Positions 35,201 to 46,204 of a stretch of DNA of 64,000 nt are shown here, piece by piece. The DNA is from Symbiodinium natans. Its lineage: Eukaryota; Sar; Dinophyceae; Suessiales; Symbiodiniaceae. The translations under genes and the position numbers were made by a program. The stretch covers positions 1 to 64,000 of the forward strand of contig CAJNDS010002124.1 of assembly GCA_905221605.1 (NCBI GenBank), in the 5' to 3' direction. The notes beneath the pieces are model-generated. The model was given only the letters and a program-made list of their open reading frames with translations. It was not told the DNA's origin and made no database searches. Numbering within the stretch: the first letter of the stretch is position 1; every line of letters starts with the position of its first letter.

Positions 35201-35674
35201 TCGGCGATGCTGCCACGGTGTCCAGACAGGGTGCCATCGTGCGATGCAGTTTGACCCCTGCAACTGACCCTCTCGAGCCTGGAACTGCAAGTAACCTCAC
35301 GCAACCAAGGTGTGTGATCAAAGAACTCAAGGGTAAGCCCGATGACCAGGCAATCGGAATATTTTCGTTCGCCTGAAGAAGTAATTCATAATCGGCAGAG
35401 ATAATGTCTGTCAGGCAGTTCGAATTTTCCTCGAGTATGAGGATGTGGCTGCTGCCACGAAGGCCTGTGTACACTATGCCCATATGCTAGCAATGTGCTC
35501 TACATTCTTGCCCTTCTGTGGCAGCTGCTGGTTTGCCTTGCCCGTTTCATCCAGTTTCAGGCCTTCGCAGACATGAATGGGCGCTACTTTGGCGGGCGTG
35601 TCGTGAAGGCTTGTTTCTTCGAGGAGGCCTTGTTCTCCCAGGCGCAAGCCGTCTTGCTGCACACTAGCACTTAA
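32241..35674 (+). CDS. RBM17: Splicing factor SPF45 (RBM17 / DRT111 family)
   Basis: SPF45 acts in the spliceosome at 3' splice-site choice. The protein can be read through consecutive short exons. KLMMPPVRKK (about 32241-32280) matches the Pro/Lys-rich N-terminus. 33499-33548 gives EYDPAKPNDYDEF, and 33624-33678 gives RMRQKAEEEMEKRRQ. The G-patch is split over 33855-33888 (DDFATKMMKKMG) and 33990-34045 (WKDGAGLGKEGQGMVNPL), with 34121-34177 continuing VMQKTDQKTGRIV. The C-terminal UHM/RRM is on 34506-34563 (PPTRVLLLTNMVGAGDVDE), 35065-35117, 35310-35349 (CVIKELKGKPDDQ), 35415-35462 (AVRIFLEYEDVAAATK) and 35561-35674. The last carries the diagnostic GRYFGGRVVKA with the UHM RYF loop. Phases agree at each of these joins. 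TAA at 35672 ends the frame, although a GC site at 35642 could continue it. Middle exons at 32.4-33.4 kb are less certain. Confidence 0.92.
32458..32555. repeat. 14-bp minisatellite inside the SPF45 gene
   Basis: Seven units of CAGCACRCTGCTTG; the first two have A and the last five G at the variable site. Because 14 is not a multiple of three, the translated pattern repeats every 14 residues in all frames. It follows a possible exon (PAVDLSKLAAVRIPEPSEP) and is more likely intronic than coding. Confidence 0.9.
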
Positions 35675-36260
35675 AAGGCTTTAACAGGGGTGTTCTCATG
35701 TCTGATCCCTGGAGCAGGGGCAGCTGGAGGCTGCATGACCATGTGAGATGGCGTTTCGAGGGCATCGTTTACGGTGATTGGTGCGCTTTTGATTAGTTTG
35801 ATGTTGCAGCTTGGCTCTCACATGTTTCACTTGAGCAATTAGGCAGGTTGGGAGAGGGTAGAAGAACAAACGCTGTGTGCGTCAGAAACAATGCCGATAT
35901 GACATCTTTCTTTTTTCATGCTGCAGTAGTTTCAGCGCAAATGGAGCCAATGGTGGGATCTGCTGGATGCTTTCGTAGCATTGCGGCTGTCGTACTTAGT
36001 TTCAAGTTTTAGATGACAGACGAGATGGTGCATGGGCAACAGAGGGTAAGTACCAGATCAGCTTTATGTACTCACTGCTATTCGCTGCTCACTGCAGCCA
36101 TATAATCGAATCGTCAGTGAATCGTCTGCAAAGTCTTGACAACACAGCAGAATTACAAATTGGATTCGGTCGGGAGTCTCCAGGCAGAGGCCTGGCACGC
36201 ATGCTTGGTTGGAGTGACATCCGTTTTCTGTCCCGCGCTCTAAGGTCCCCAGGTGTGGTC

Positions 36261-38173
36261 ATGGGAAGTGGGAAATCCAAGGAGGAGACGGTCAAGGAGA
36301 AGGCCCCCCTTCCATTCCTTTTGGCGAAGAGAAGCGTATATAGAAAGTTTTCAGAGCCTCTTTCTTTTGGTTACTTAGAGCACTCTCATCAAAAGCGCAA
36401 AAGTTCTGCTGGCCTGGTTGGAAAGTGCTTTCTCCGAACCGTTGAGGCCCGAGACTGGCAGAGGCAGATCCGCGGCGAGTCCCGGCGAATCGACCGGGAC
36501 ATCTCGCGGATGCGCTTCGTCCTCAGTCTGAAAGGTCTCAACTGGCTTCGGCTGCCACTTGGTGACACGGGTCAGGTCAGGAAGAGGAGAAGCTCAAGAA
36601 AGAAATCAAAACCATGGCGGAAAAGGGTCAAGCAGCGAGTGCCGGCTCCTCGAGAGGATGTGAAGATTGCGAAGGGTGCTCTTGGAGTCTTTTGGATCTA
36701 CTTCAACAGAGCCCTGAGCAGATCCGGTGCTTGCATGCTGTAATGCGCTGTTGGAAGCGCGGGGAGTGAAGGGCGCGCTCGTGCGCCAGGGACGTGCGTG
36801 CCGGCACAGTCTGGACCGGAGAGACGCGCGGCCAAAACTTCTTAAAGCAGAAACGCAAGCTCATTTTTTCATATGTGAGACCGGGGAATTGGTTGGGCAA
36901 GGGTCCGTGCTTGGACTTCTTGTGTCATCCGACCAGAGACACATATGTTTGAGAAAGTGAAGGGCGCGCCATGACGCTGGAGGTCAAGACCTTGGCGAGG
37001 CAGGTTGTGCGATCCAGGAAGGCTGTTGCTCGACTCGAGAGGCTGGATTTGACAATTTCCATGGCTCTGACAACTCCGGGAGGCGGTGCAGTGTGGTTGA
37101 TGCCTGCTCATCTAAGCCTGACAGGACAAAGTGTTCGATGTCTGCAGTGAACCTGCACCTCACTACAGTCCAAGCCTCACATAGTCCAACGGTGTACTGC
37201 ACATTCAGAAAGCGACAGTAGCACCTTCCCAGGCAGTCGCATCAATGTCCACGGCCAGTGCTCTGAAAATGTCCAGTGGGGTGATGAAGGAGATGAACAG
37301 GCCAGATTTACGAAGAGCTACTGGCTCACTCCGACCTCACTTCGACTACATTCGACTTCTCTCTCCAGGCTCATGAATGTTCCCGAGCTGCAGCGGACGA
37401 TGGAGGTTGGGATGCAGATGTTGCGGTAATGGGTATGTGCCATGCGGGTGCTCCGTAGAGAAAGAAAGCTGATCGCAGTTTTTTGCAAGGCCGCCCCATG
37501 GCAGCCCCGTGCAGGACATGCGCCAAGAGATGATGCGTGCGGAGATAGCAGACGAGATGATGGAAGAAGGCCTGTAGTCATATTGTAGTCTGTTGAAAGT
37601 TGAGAATCTACACAGTTATCTACACAGTTCTGCCGACTCAGGGTTTCAAGAGTCGGATGACGAGACTGAGATAGACTCCGCCGTGGCCAGAGTGTATGAG
37701 GATGGGCTGAGAGAGCAGTTCTCTTTTTTTTGATAAGTGGCAACACACGACTCACAAGACTGGGAGGAACTTGCACTGGACAAGTCGCAGCTGCTGGACA
37801 CAGGAGCGCAACATGGCGCACCACAGCACAACGTAGAGCGGAACTGAGTGGTCTCTCCACATTTCTCGGACTGTTCAAGCCCACATACGCCCTGATGCAC
37901 ACATGCTTCCATATGCTTCCGATGCCGGAAGGAGCTGCGACAGCGGCTCCGGCCCCCGTCGCCACTCCTGCCCCGGAAGCGGAGGCAATGGGCAAAACAT
38001 CTCAAAACATGGCAGAATCACTTCATTTGGCACGTCTTGGGAAGATCCCCTAGTGTCGTGCTCAGGACCCACTGATGCAGCGGCTGCAAGCACTGCAAAG
38101 GCACGGGCCATTGCCAAGACCCGACCTGAAGTGGTTGCAAGATGTTGCAAGCTTGGCTTCTTGCAGGGCATAG
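36261..38173 (+). CDS. CHMP3: ESCRT-III subunit CHMP3 / VPS24
   Basis: CHMP3 polymerises with other ESCRT-III proteins to sever membrane necks at endosomes and elsewhere. Exons read in phase: 36261-36302 (start, MGSGKSKEETVKEK; Gly2/Ser6 fits N-myristoylation), 36447-36513 (RDWQRQIRGESRRIDRDI), 36576-36631 (EEEKLKKEIKTMAEKGQ), 36657-36668 (DVKI), 36989-37041 (TLARQVVRSRKAVARLE), 37125-37173 (KCSMSAVNLHLTTVQ), 37209-37300 (ALKMSSGVMKEMN), 37369-37405 (LMNVPELQRTME), 37515-37569 (DMRQEMMRAEIADEMMEE) and 37642-37705 (FQESDDETEIDSAVARVYED). The last exon, 38066-38173, begins with the MIM1 motif DPLMQRLQALQR and ends at TAG. A Pro/Ala-rich linker exon probably lies near 37910-38010 (LPMPEGAATAAP). 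All family landmarks are in order. Nine of ten donors are GC. The 587-bp gap to the SPF45 stop has no other gene. Confidence 0.93.
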
Positions 38174-39640
38174 TTTGTGGCCAGGTGACTGCGTGAAGTT
38201 TCTGTACCTTTTGCTAAGATGTCTGAGATTGATGGAGTCTGATTGCAGAACGCGAAGCGTTACTGAGCCTGAGCCTGTGCACAGAGTTTGGGAGAGGACA
38301 ATGTCAGACTGGCTAGCTTGTGATAGCTTGCCAATGCGATGTTAGGACAGTGCCTTTGGCCCCGTGCTGTCTTTAAGCAACCTGCCACTTGGGCACCTGC
38401 TGCTTTTATGCACGTGATCCTCAGAGCGCACAGAGTGGGGACAAACAATGGGGCAGAAGATGCGGACTGTTGTGTATTGAAGTGCAGTCAGAAGAACACT
38501 TATGCAGCATGAGGGAGACAGGGTAGGGATTGTGATGATTTCCCGCATCCTACCTTGGCAAGTGTCAGTCTAGGGACTCATGACTGGCTCACGTGTGGGC
38601 TACCGTTTCATCGGAAAGAACCTATCGTGGGTTTTTATGGGTTTTTGTCATCGTGGGAGCGCGGGCAATGTTTCGACCAGTCGAGTCAAGCAATTGCCAG
38701 CAATGTGTCAGGAAGTCCGTGTAGTGCTGAGAAAATTTGAGAATGTATCAGGTCAGAAGCACTGCAGAAAATGGCAGACCGTAAGGCGGTCAGGGGACTG
38801 GCCGTAGGGTGTCAGAGGACGTACAGGGAACTCTGCCCGGGTCCTGAAGGTTGGTTGCTGTCTCGCAGAGCACGAACCGACAGTAAAATAAAAGGAGTTC
38901 GATGAGATATGATGAAGGCAAAGAAAGAGGAGCCGCGGCAAACATGGCTCCAGCGAGTCTTGAACACAACCGTTTCTGAGCATTTTTTTGCTGTGTTGCC
39001 GAGTGCCAGGGACGTACTTGTAAAATTATAGCCCGACCCAACCGCGGACAGGGATGTAGTCACATGAGCATCATAGCCCATGCCGAGATCGTCCACCATG
39101 GCAGCGGCCTGATGATGACCTACTCCAAAAGCACAACATCTAGCAAAGGCACTGAGGCTGTTCTATGCTGATGCTATGCTGTCACCAGCGCGGGGACCAA
39201 GGCACAACATTGACAAACCAGCATCGTCCCACTGCTTGTGCTCATAGGAATGTAGGCAAGAGTGCGGGATGCCAAAACTTGTTCCCGAAAACCCTTCTGG
39301 GGTTGGGTTCTCGTTTAAGTGCTTCACTGTGGAAGGCGCGATATTGGATCGTGTTCTGACGGTAAGAGGGTGCGGGGAGGGTGATGCGGAGGAGAGGGTG
39401 CAGAATGAGGTTGACCGGAGACAGGCGCACAGAGGGCGGGGACAGGGGCGAAGCGCGGAGGGTGCGGGGGAGGCGGAGGAGGGCTTGGACAGGCCTCCGC
39501 ACGCCAAACCTCCGCGACAAACCCGTCCTTGCAACCATCTTGTGAACTTGGGCGCCCGCGACAAGCCCACGACATAAGTATGACACAACGGGGCACGACA
39601 AACTTATGTAACAGAGGCGGGGGGCGGGACATCACGACAT
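38174..39640. other. No supportable gene
   Basis: Short frames only. 39360-39500 is G-rich with a loose GGGTGCGG repetition that yields Arg/Glu-rich or Pro-rich frames depending on the strand. Confidence 0.4.
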
Positions 39641-39679
39641 ACCCTTATTGAAATCACAGCCATATATCCAGCTGGGGGG

Positions 39680-40095
39680 AGCGCGATATGTGGTTGAAGG
39701 GAAGGGCGCAGGGGGGCAAGGCAGTGTAGCGACACCCGGCGCGAGGAAGGGGGGAATTCCAGGGAGCTGGGAAAAGTAAGGGAATGCGATATCCGGTTGA
39801 GGAGGGGGGTTGGACAAGTGTGTGGCGCTGCCCGGTTGACAGGGGGGGCGGGGGCATTTGGACAAGGGGGAGTGACATCCGGTTGATGGGCATGAGAGGC
39901 AAGGGGTCGGACAGGAATGGGGGGGGTTCGGACGGAATGTCAACGGGGCATGGAGGTGTAAGGGAGGTGTCGCGGCATCTGTATATCGGTTGACGGGCAT
40001 GGACAAGAGAGCGATGTCCGCTTGACGGGAAGTTGGGCAAGGGGATGGAGGTGTGGACACGGGGGTGGAGCGCGATGTCGGGTTGGCGTGGGGCC
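39680..40095. repeat. Degenerate G-rich tandem repeat, GCGATRTCCGGTTGACGGG core
   Basis: A core like GCGATATCCGGTTGAGGG recurs at irregular spacing of about 35-60 bp. Recognisable copies lie near 39687, 39787, 39827, 39872, 39980, 40010 and 40073, separated by G-runs and GGCAAGGGG. The long Pro-rich minus frame here (39632-40387) is a by-product of the repeat. Confidence 0.65.
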
Positions 40096-40359
40096 ACCGA
40101 TGCAACGCACAGTCCTGGACCATAGCATGCTGTTTCGAGGCTTCGAGTGTAGAGTGTAGCGTGTTTTGGGCAGGGTCATAACCGACAGACTGAGGGCTTC
40201 TGTGTGTGATCTCACCACAAACAGGATCCGCCTTGTCGAATGCGGCCATCTCGGAGCAAGCACCCGCCCTTCTGGTCGAGCTGGCACGCACGTGCAATGG
40301 GCATCGACGCCCACAGGGTACCTTGACGCGACTTAGGGCAGATGGATATATGTAGACAT

Positions 40360-40990
40360 AATTAGACATATATATATATATATACATGTGGATTTTTGCA
40401 TATATGTGTACATTATATGTATATGTGTATATGTATATATATATACATATATATATATATATGATTTTCGGTATATGTATATATGTATATATGTATATAT
40501 GTATATATGTATATATGTATATATGTATATATGTATATATGTATATATGTATATACGTATATATGTATATATGTATATCTGTTTATATGTATATATGTAT
40601 ATGTGTATATGTGTATATATGTATATATGTATATATGTTATATGTATATATGTATATATGTATATATGTATATATGTATATATGTATATATGTATATATG
40701 TATATATGTATACATGTACATATGTATATATGTATGTATACATGTATATAGGTATATAATATATGTATGTCATATGTATATAATATGTATATTTGTATTT
40801 AATACGTATACATGCATATAATATGTATACATGTATATAATATGTATACATGTATATAATTTGTGTATATGTATATAATATGTTTTTATGCACATCATAT
40901 GTATGTATATAAAATGTATATATGTGTATAATATGTACATATGTATATCATAGGTATATATGTATATAGGTGTATATGTGTATATATGTT
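40360..40990. repeat. TATATATG / TATATG microsatellite tract
   Basis: Almost continuous GTATATAT units from about 40440 to 40735, then a looser TATATAATATG version to about 40990. Tyr/Ile/Met/Cys-rich frames on both strands are artefacts. Confidence 0.95.
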
Positions 40991-41217
40991 TTTTTTTAAA
41001 TGTGTTCTGTATACATGTATATGTATGTGTACAGATTATTATATGTTATGTACGTATGAAAATATGTATATGTACGTGCGTACGCATATGTATATACGTA
41101 CATGTACACGTCTACGTGTACCTTTCTGTATATGTATATGTATGTGTATACGTATACGTGTACCTATACGTATATAGTCATCCTTGTACACATAGAATTT
41201 GGGTTTCGGGTTATTTT

Positions 41218-41290
41218 GGGGGATTTGAGTTGTTTCACTTTTTTGGGGAACCCATACATAGAACATTTGGAACCCATACATAGAATAATT
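41218..41290. repeat. Short tandem duplication, GGAACCCATACATAGAA
   Basis: GGAACCCATACATAGAA occurs twice about 22 bp apart (near 41247 and 41269). No function is evident. Confidence 0.8.
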
Positions 41291-41499
41291 GCGAGAGCAT
41301 GTTTAAGACAGCTTTGGGCGCCCGTTTGAGGGCCTCCTGCAGGCCTCTTGGCGTCTTGTTTTCTTGGCCCTCGGGTCTTCTTTGGGAGCTCTGTTCAGGC
41401 ACCCATAGACAAATTACAACTGCATGTGGGTTGTTTCCGGAACCCCACGCCGTCCTGCCAGCCATTTTCTCTCAGCAGTCAGTTCCTGCCAACCCACTT

Positions 41500-41648
41500 C
41501 TTTCCATATACATATACATATGCATATGCATATGCATATACATATACATATACGTATAGGCATCGTCAAGTAGATACAATTTCGAAATTCCGACCAGAAA
41601 ACGTGACTGCTCTATGCTATGTATATGTACATGTATATGTGTATGTGC

Positions 41649-41693
<45 letters not shown>

Positions 41694-41760
41694 CATATGT
41701 ATATGTATATGGATGCACATAGCTTTTACATATATGTATATTGCTATATATGTATGGACA
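41500..41760. repeat. ATATGC / ATATGT microsatellite
   Basis: Two blocks, about 41505-41560 and 41612-41715, of alternating ATATGC, ATATAC and GTATAT units. They are separated by about 50 bp of unique sequence. Confidence 0.9.
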
Positions 41761-41999
41761 TACTATGAGTTTTCCTGTTCAAAGTATTTTGATGCAGCAA
41801 CCAAACCTCTCAGGCAGTGGGTGAGGGTCTTCTCGACAACCGCTATAGCTCCGAATCGGCAGCGAGACAAGTCTCTTGGACAACAATTTTTGCAAAGTGC
41901 AACATGCTGGAACATGTGGAACTGGTGCGGTTCGGCAAGTAACAATCTTTTGGTGCATGCCCATATGTAAGAGACGCCTAGGTCACGTGTTGAAAACAG

Positions 42000-42771
42000 C
42001 TTGGGTCTGGCCGAGTTTGGGGACGCTTGGACTGAATTTTACAGCACGAATTCCGGGCTGCCGATTGGAAGGGGCTATGACCGCGTGGTATACGGTGATC
42101 ATGGTCCATATGTAGAGTTTTCGGCGCATCAGCTTTGCTGGCCAACCTTCCCTGCCTTTATGGAGAAGCCAGAGATGAGCTTCTTTGATGAGTACTACAC
42201 AGCAGATGGTGCAACCATGCTGTATGCACAGAAGCGGACCGTTGTTAACAAGCCGAACCCTCCCAACGGGCCTTGGTCTGCACAGAACAACAGACCTGAA
42301 GGCTACGCGAACTACCTAATAGGGAAGTTCTATCTGGCTTGTGAGCCGGACATCATCACAGTGAGCCGACCTAGCACCAAGCCCAGGCGGAAGAAGCGAG
42401 GGAAAGGAGCAGAAGCAAATCCGTTCGAGGACGAGGGTGGTGACGAGGGTGGCGAGGGGGTTGAGCGGGTGGAGGGTGCGGAGGGCGTTGACGACGCACC
42501 TTGTTTCTCCGCCTCAGACACCTGGCCAGAAGATGTTTGGTTCCAGAGTCGAGATTGGCATTGGCGAAAAGAGGACTGGGAGTGGCAAGCTTTGGGTCCA
42601 TGGACAGAGAACTGGTTCGGCGATGTCCAAGCTGATCATGGGGCTTGGCCGTATGCTCAAGTGGATGCTCCGGTCGCCCACCCCGATTCCCACCCCAATG
42701 CCCACCCCGAAGCCCACCTGGACGCACACCCGGACGTCCACCCGGACGACCACCCGGACGCCGACACGTAG
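42000..42771 (+). CDS. Conserved dinoflagellate-type protein of unknown function, terminal exon
   Basis: The exon starts after an AACAG acceptor at 41999 and runs 257 codons to TAG at 42769. The first half is dense and globular: AEFGDAWTEFYSTNSG, GYDRVVYGDHGPYVEF, a Trp/Pro stretch, FFDEYYTADGATMLYAQKRT, NPPNGPWSAQNN and EGYANYLIGKFYLACE. Proteins with this GDHGPYVEF...YAQKRT...GPWSAxN arrangement are common in dinoflagellates as far as I know and have no established function. Then come a basic patch (RRKKRGKG), an acidic Glu/Gly linker, a Trp-rich segment (DWHWRKEDWEWQ) and a C-terminal His-Pro-Asp repeat. No membrane segment or signal peptide is visible. Upstream exons were not identified. 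Confidence 0.75.
42685..42768 (+). repeat. C-terminal HPDxHP amino-acid repeat
   Basis: About ten imperfect 12-bp units (CACCCGGACGNC) encode a repeated four-residue HPxx motif at the end of the orphan protein. The His/Asp content could bind metal ions; that is speculation. Confidence 0.8.
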
Positions 42772-43840
42772 ATCAAAAGCGTAACAAAGGCAGTTTGCCA
42801 TGATGCTGAACTTGCGGAGACTGACATGTAGATTTAAACATAAGTCATGATGCGCTCGAACCCCGGATGCATTTATGCTCTGCAGGGGCTTAGATAGTTC
42901 CACTGAGTAGCTGCCTTCAGATTCGGACTGGACCACCAGGTCAGGCTACCAGGCTCTCAGCTGCTGTCAAGCCGCTGTGTTTTTCTGTGCTCGGTTGGCC
43001 TTGTGTGCAGGTTTCAACGGCTTCAACCGTTCAACCGCCGGCATGTCGCTCATGAAGCGTGGCGGGTGCGGCGGCTTCGTGCTTTACAAAGTTACGCAGT
43101 GCGAAGCTCTCCAAGTCTGAGTGTCACTGAGACCCATTGATGTTCTGGGAGTAAGCTCTGTGTACCACAGACTTGCCCAGACTTGCCCAAACTTGCCAGG
43201 TTTTTGCTCCTCTTGATTCTGTTGATCGTCATAACAGTTGCTGCGACGACGACAAAGTGCGCACTGCTGCTTGAAGATCCTTGAATGATAGTTCTGATCG
43301 TTCGAATTCCAGCCTGTGGCGGTAGACTCGAATGCTGGGTAGCTGAGATCATACTGTTGCGAATGTCACGTCCAATACTTGTTTGTTGGAAGGTACTGGA
43401 CCCACTGGCTCTCCATAACAGTCATGGTGGGCGCGATGCTTGTGGTGGACGTCATGTTCCTGGATGACAGGCAGCCGAGCTTGTTTGTTGAGTATCCGCT
43501 ACACAAGTTTTGACTTCTTGATACGCTCCTTCGTCATTGTGATGCGTGACAGTTCGTTCGTATTCGATCCCTTCCTGGACGTGCAGAAGATGTGAGAAGG
43601 CCAACGCGTATGTCCATGTATCGAATGCTGAGGCTGCTTGTCCCTGTCACGTATTGGTGTCAGGTGTTAGATGATGTTAGGAGAGGCATTGAACACAACC
43701 TTTATTGAATAGCGGTTTCTGCTCGAATCAAATGACGTAGGTCAAACCAGTGAGTGCTCAGCATCGAATGGATCAGTCCGCTTGTGTTCGCTACAAGCTC
43801 CATGGGTGGGGGCCTGCCCCCACTGCTTTAGGATGCGCAA
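42772..43840. other. No supportable gene
   Basis: Only short frames, with no recognised motif or array. Confidence 0.4.
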
Positions 43841-43844
43841 GCCA

Positions 43845-44500
43845 AAGTATATGAGCCTTTTTGTGAAGCCCATCATGCGAGCATTGATTGTCCTTGCATA
43901 TGGGGCGCACCCCCCTCCCCACCCCCCTGCTTTTTGAGCTGTGCATGCTTGCATGAGTTTGTTATGCACAAATGGGGGGGGGGGGGCTGGGCACACCGCC
44001 CCCCCCCAAACCACCCCGTGCAAGCTTGCTTCACTCCTCGCTGGTTTACGCTGTGCAATCTTACTTCAAAGAATATGAGTCCTTTTGAAACCCATCATCC
44101 GAGCATTGTGTTTGCAACTTCGGGCGCAACCCCCCCCAAGCCCCAAACCCCCCAAGCCCCCGCTTGTTTAAGCCGTGCAAGGTTGCTTTAAAGCATATGA
44201 CACATGAGTTTGAAACCCATCATGCGGGCATTGTGTTTGCAAAGTGGGGGCGCCCCCTCGCATTTTTCAGGCCGGAGTATGAACCTTGTCGGAACCCATC
44301 ATGCGAGCATGGTGTTTGCCACCGGGGCTACACCTCCCAACCCCCCGATGATGCGAGCATTGTGTTTGAAAGTGCCCCCCCGAACCCTCCGGTTTCCTCA
44401 GCCGTGCAAGTTTTTTCAAAGAAGAATATGAGTCTTCTTGAAACCCATCATGGGCATTGCGTTTGCAAATAGGGGGTGGCTGTGCCCCCCAACCTTCCCG
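43845..44500. repeat. Degenerate C-rich tandem repeat, about 80-125 bp unit
   Basis: Each unit contains a GAATATGAGTC.TTTTGAAAC start, then CCCATCATGCGAGCATTGTG and TTTGCAA, followed by a G- or C-run and CCGTGCAAG.TTGCTT. Starts are near 43846, 44074, 44196, 44275 and 44425, with a partial unit at 44344. The homopolymer runs (for example G at 43973-43986) vary most in length between copies. Confidence 0.75.
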
Positions 44501-46200
44501 CTTATGAGAACATCGGGAATATATACTAGAGGTTTTCGCATTTAAACATGGAGAAAATTCAGGTTATCGAGAAAATCGAGGTTTTCCTATGAGAATATGT
44601 TTTCCTATTGGAATATCGAGAAAAAGAGATTTTCCTATGAACAGAGCGATTAGAGGACGCACCCCCAAGCGCACCACCAGAAAGAGGCCCGAATAACACT
44701 CCACCCGTTCCCACATGTTGTTTGTCACAGGTGGTGAGACGCGTTGTCAGTTCTGAGTGCTGTGAGTGCCCTACACATTAGAGGGTGGCCCACCAGCTCA
44801 AAGGCTGCAAGGAGCAGACAAAAAATAAAAGAAGAACACCGAAGCATAGCTTTGCTTCCGTTGTAGCCTGGAAGATCGTCGTTTACGATGCAATGAGCGA
44901 GTGGAAGCATTGCCTCCGTATTCAAAACCTGACGCACTGAGTGTGTATGGGGGCCTATGGTGGCCCCGTGGCTATGGGCCGCCACTTGTCCCGGAGGCAA
45001 TTGCACACGTGTGCAGTACAGACGGCCTCGACGCACAAAGTACTTTAGGATTCAGGTGAAGTTTTAGCTGGCATGTTCAAGTCTAGCCAGCGGTTCCGAG
45101 CAGGAAAGTGCGAGTGTACACAATCTGATATTTCGGAGCTCTGACCAATCGTCAGATGCAGTCTACGAAGGCAGGCAACCCAATGATCCATTGGTCGGTG
45201 GAAGGGCAGGGAGCAAAAAGGCCGTGCAAATGAGGCAGTGTTTGCTGAGTCCGTATCCGAGCAATTTTCAAGATCTGTCAGACGTTTGCAGGTTCTTTCC
45301 AAATCCTGATTCCGTTGTATGAAGATGTCTTCCGTGAACGGATGGAAGCCGAAGCTTTCACTCGTGATTTACAATCTGGCAAGTCTGGCGACTTCAGGGC
45401 TGGTGAGCTAGCATGAGCTAGTGCCCTGGAATGAGATGCAATGAGTGAGTGGATGTGAGCAGTAGCATCATGGCGTGGGTTTTCGTGATGGTATTTAAAT
45501 GTACTTTGTGGTTAAGGTCCCATCAGTGTGTGGCACGGCAGGCTCCACGACACTCCGACCCCACAGCGACATAAACCACATGTCTCATAATTAAACATGA
45601 GCAGTAGAAAGGTGAGATGTAGCTGATGTAACGAGCAGAAAGGCCAACAGGATCCCAAGACAAGCTCAAATACTTCCTGCTCCAATGTGCTCCTTGGTAT
45701 GTCTCCGCTCGTCACCGCCCTGTGTGACTGATTCTGCTGACCACTCCCCAGACCCAAAACCATGAGACGATTTCATACACAGCCCACGTTGAGCCGTGGG
45801 TGACCAAAAGCTTCCTGGATTCCTGGACTTTGTTTTGGACGAGGCGTTTCAGGCTTGTGGGCATTGGGTGACATGGCGTCCAGAATTTGTACAGGCTAGG
45901 TTGTTTTCAAGGACCCGTTTTATTTTATTGTGTTTTTTTAAGTATCCCAAGGGTTTGCAACAAAGGGTGGTGTCGGTTCTGCCACGTAACAGGGCCGTAA
46001 TTTCGACAGACGGGCCTCCAGCCAACCCAGTGCCAACATCAGCCTCAAAAAGACACCAGACGGACTCCGGATGCCCGACCAGCCATGGTGTAGGCTTGAG
46101 ATAGCTTGAGCATAGCCAACACCAAACCACGCCTGGCAAGGCCCTGGGACCTCAGAACTCTGACCTAGGACAAGCTGATTGTGCAAGAATCGTTTTGCCC
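44500..46200. other. Unassigned DNA
   Basis: A small + frame at about 45316-45416 (LYEDVFRERMEAEAFTRDLQ) ends in TGA and looks coding but is too short to assign. Otherwise nothing is recognised. Near 44570-44640 GAGAAAATCGAGGTTTTCC-like strings recur loosely. Confidence 0.35.
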
Positions 46201-46204
46201 CTCC

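Noticed and set aside
39632-40387. 251-codon Pro/Ser-rich minus ORF
   Set aside because: Produced by the G-rich tandem repeat and the start of the TA tract.
40333-40893. Tyr/Ile/Val/Cys/Met repeat frames resembling membrane proteins
   Set aside because: Artefacts of the TATATATG repeat.
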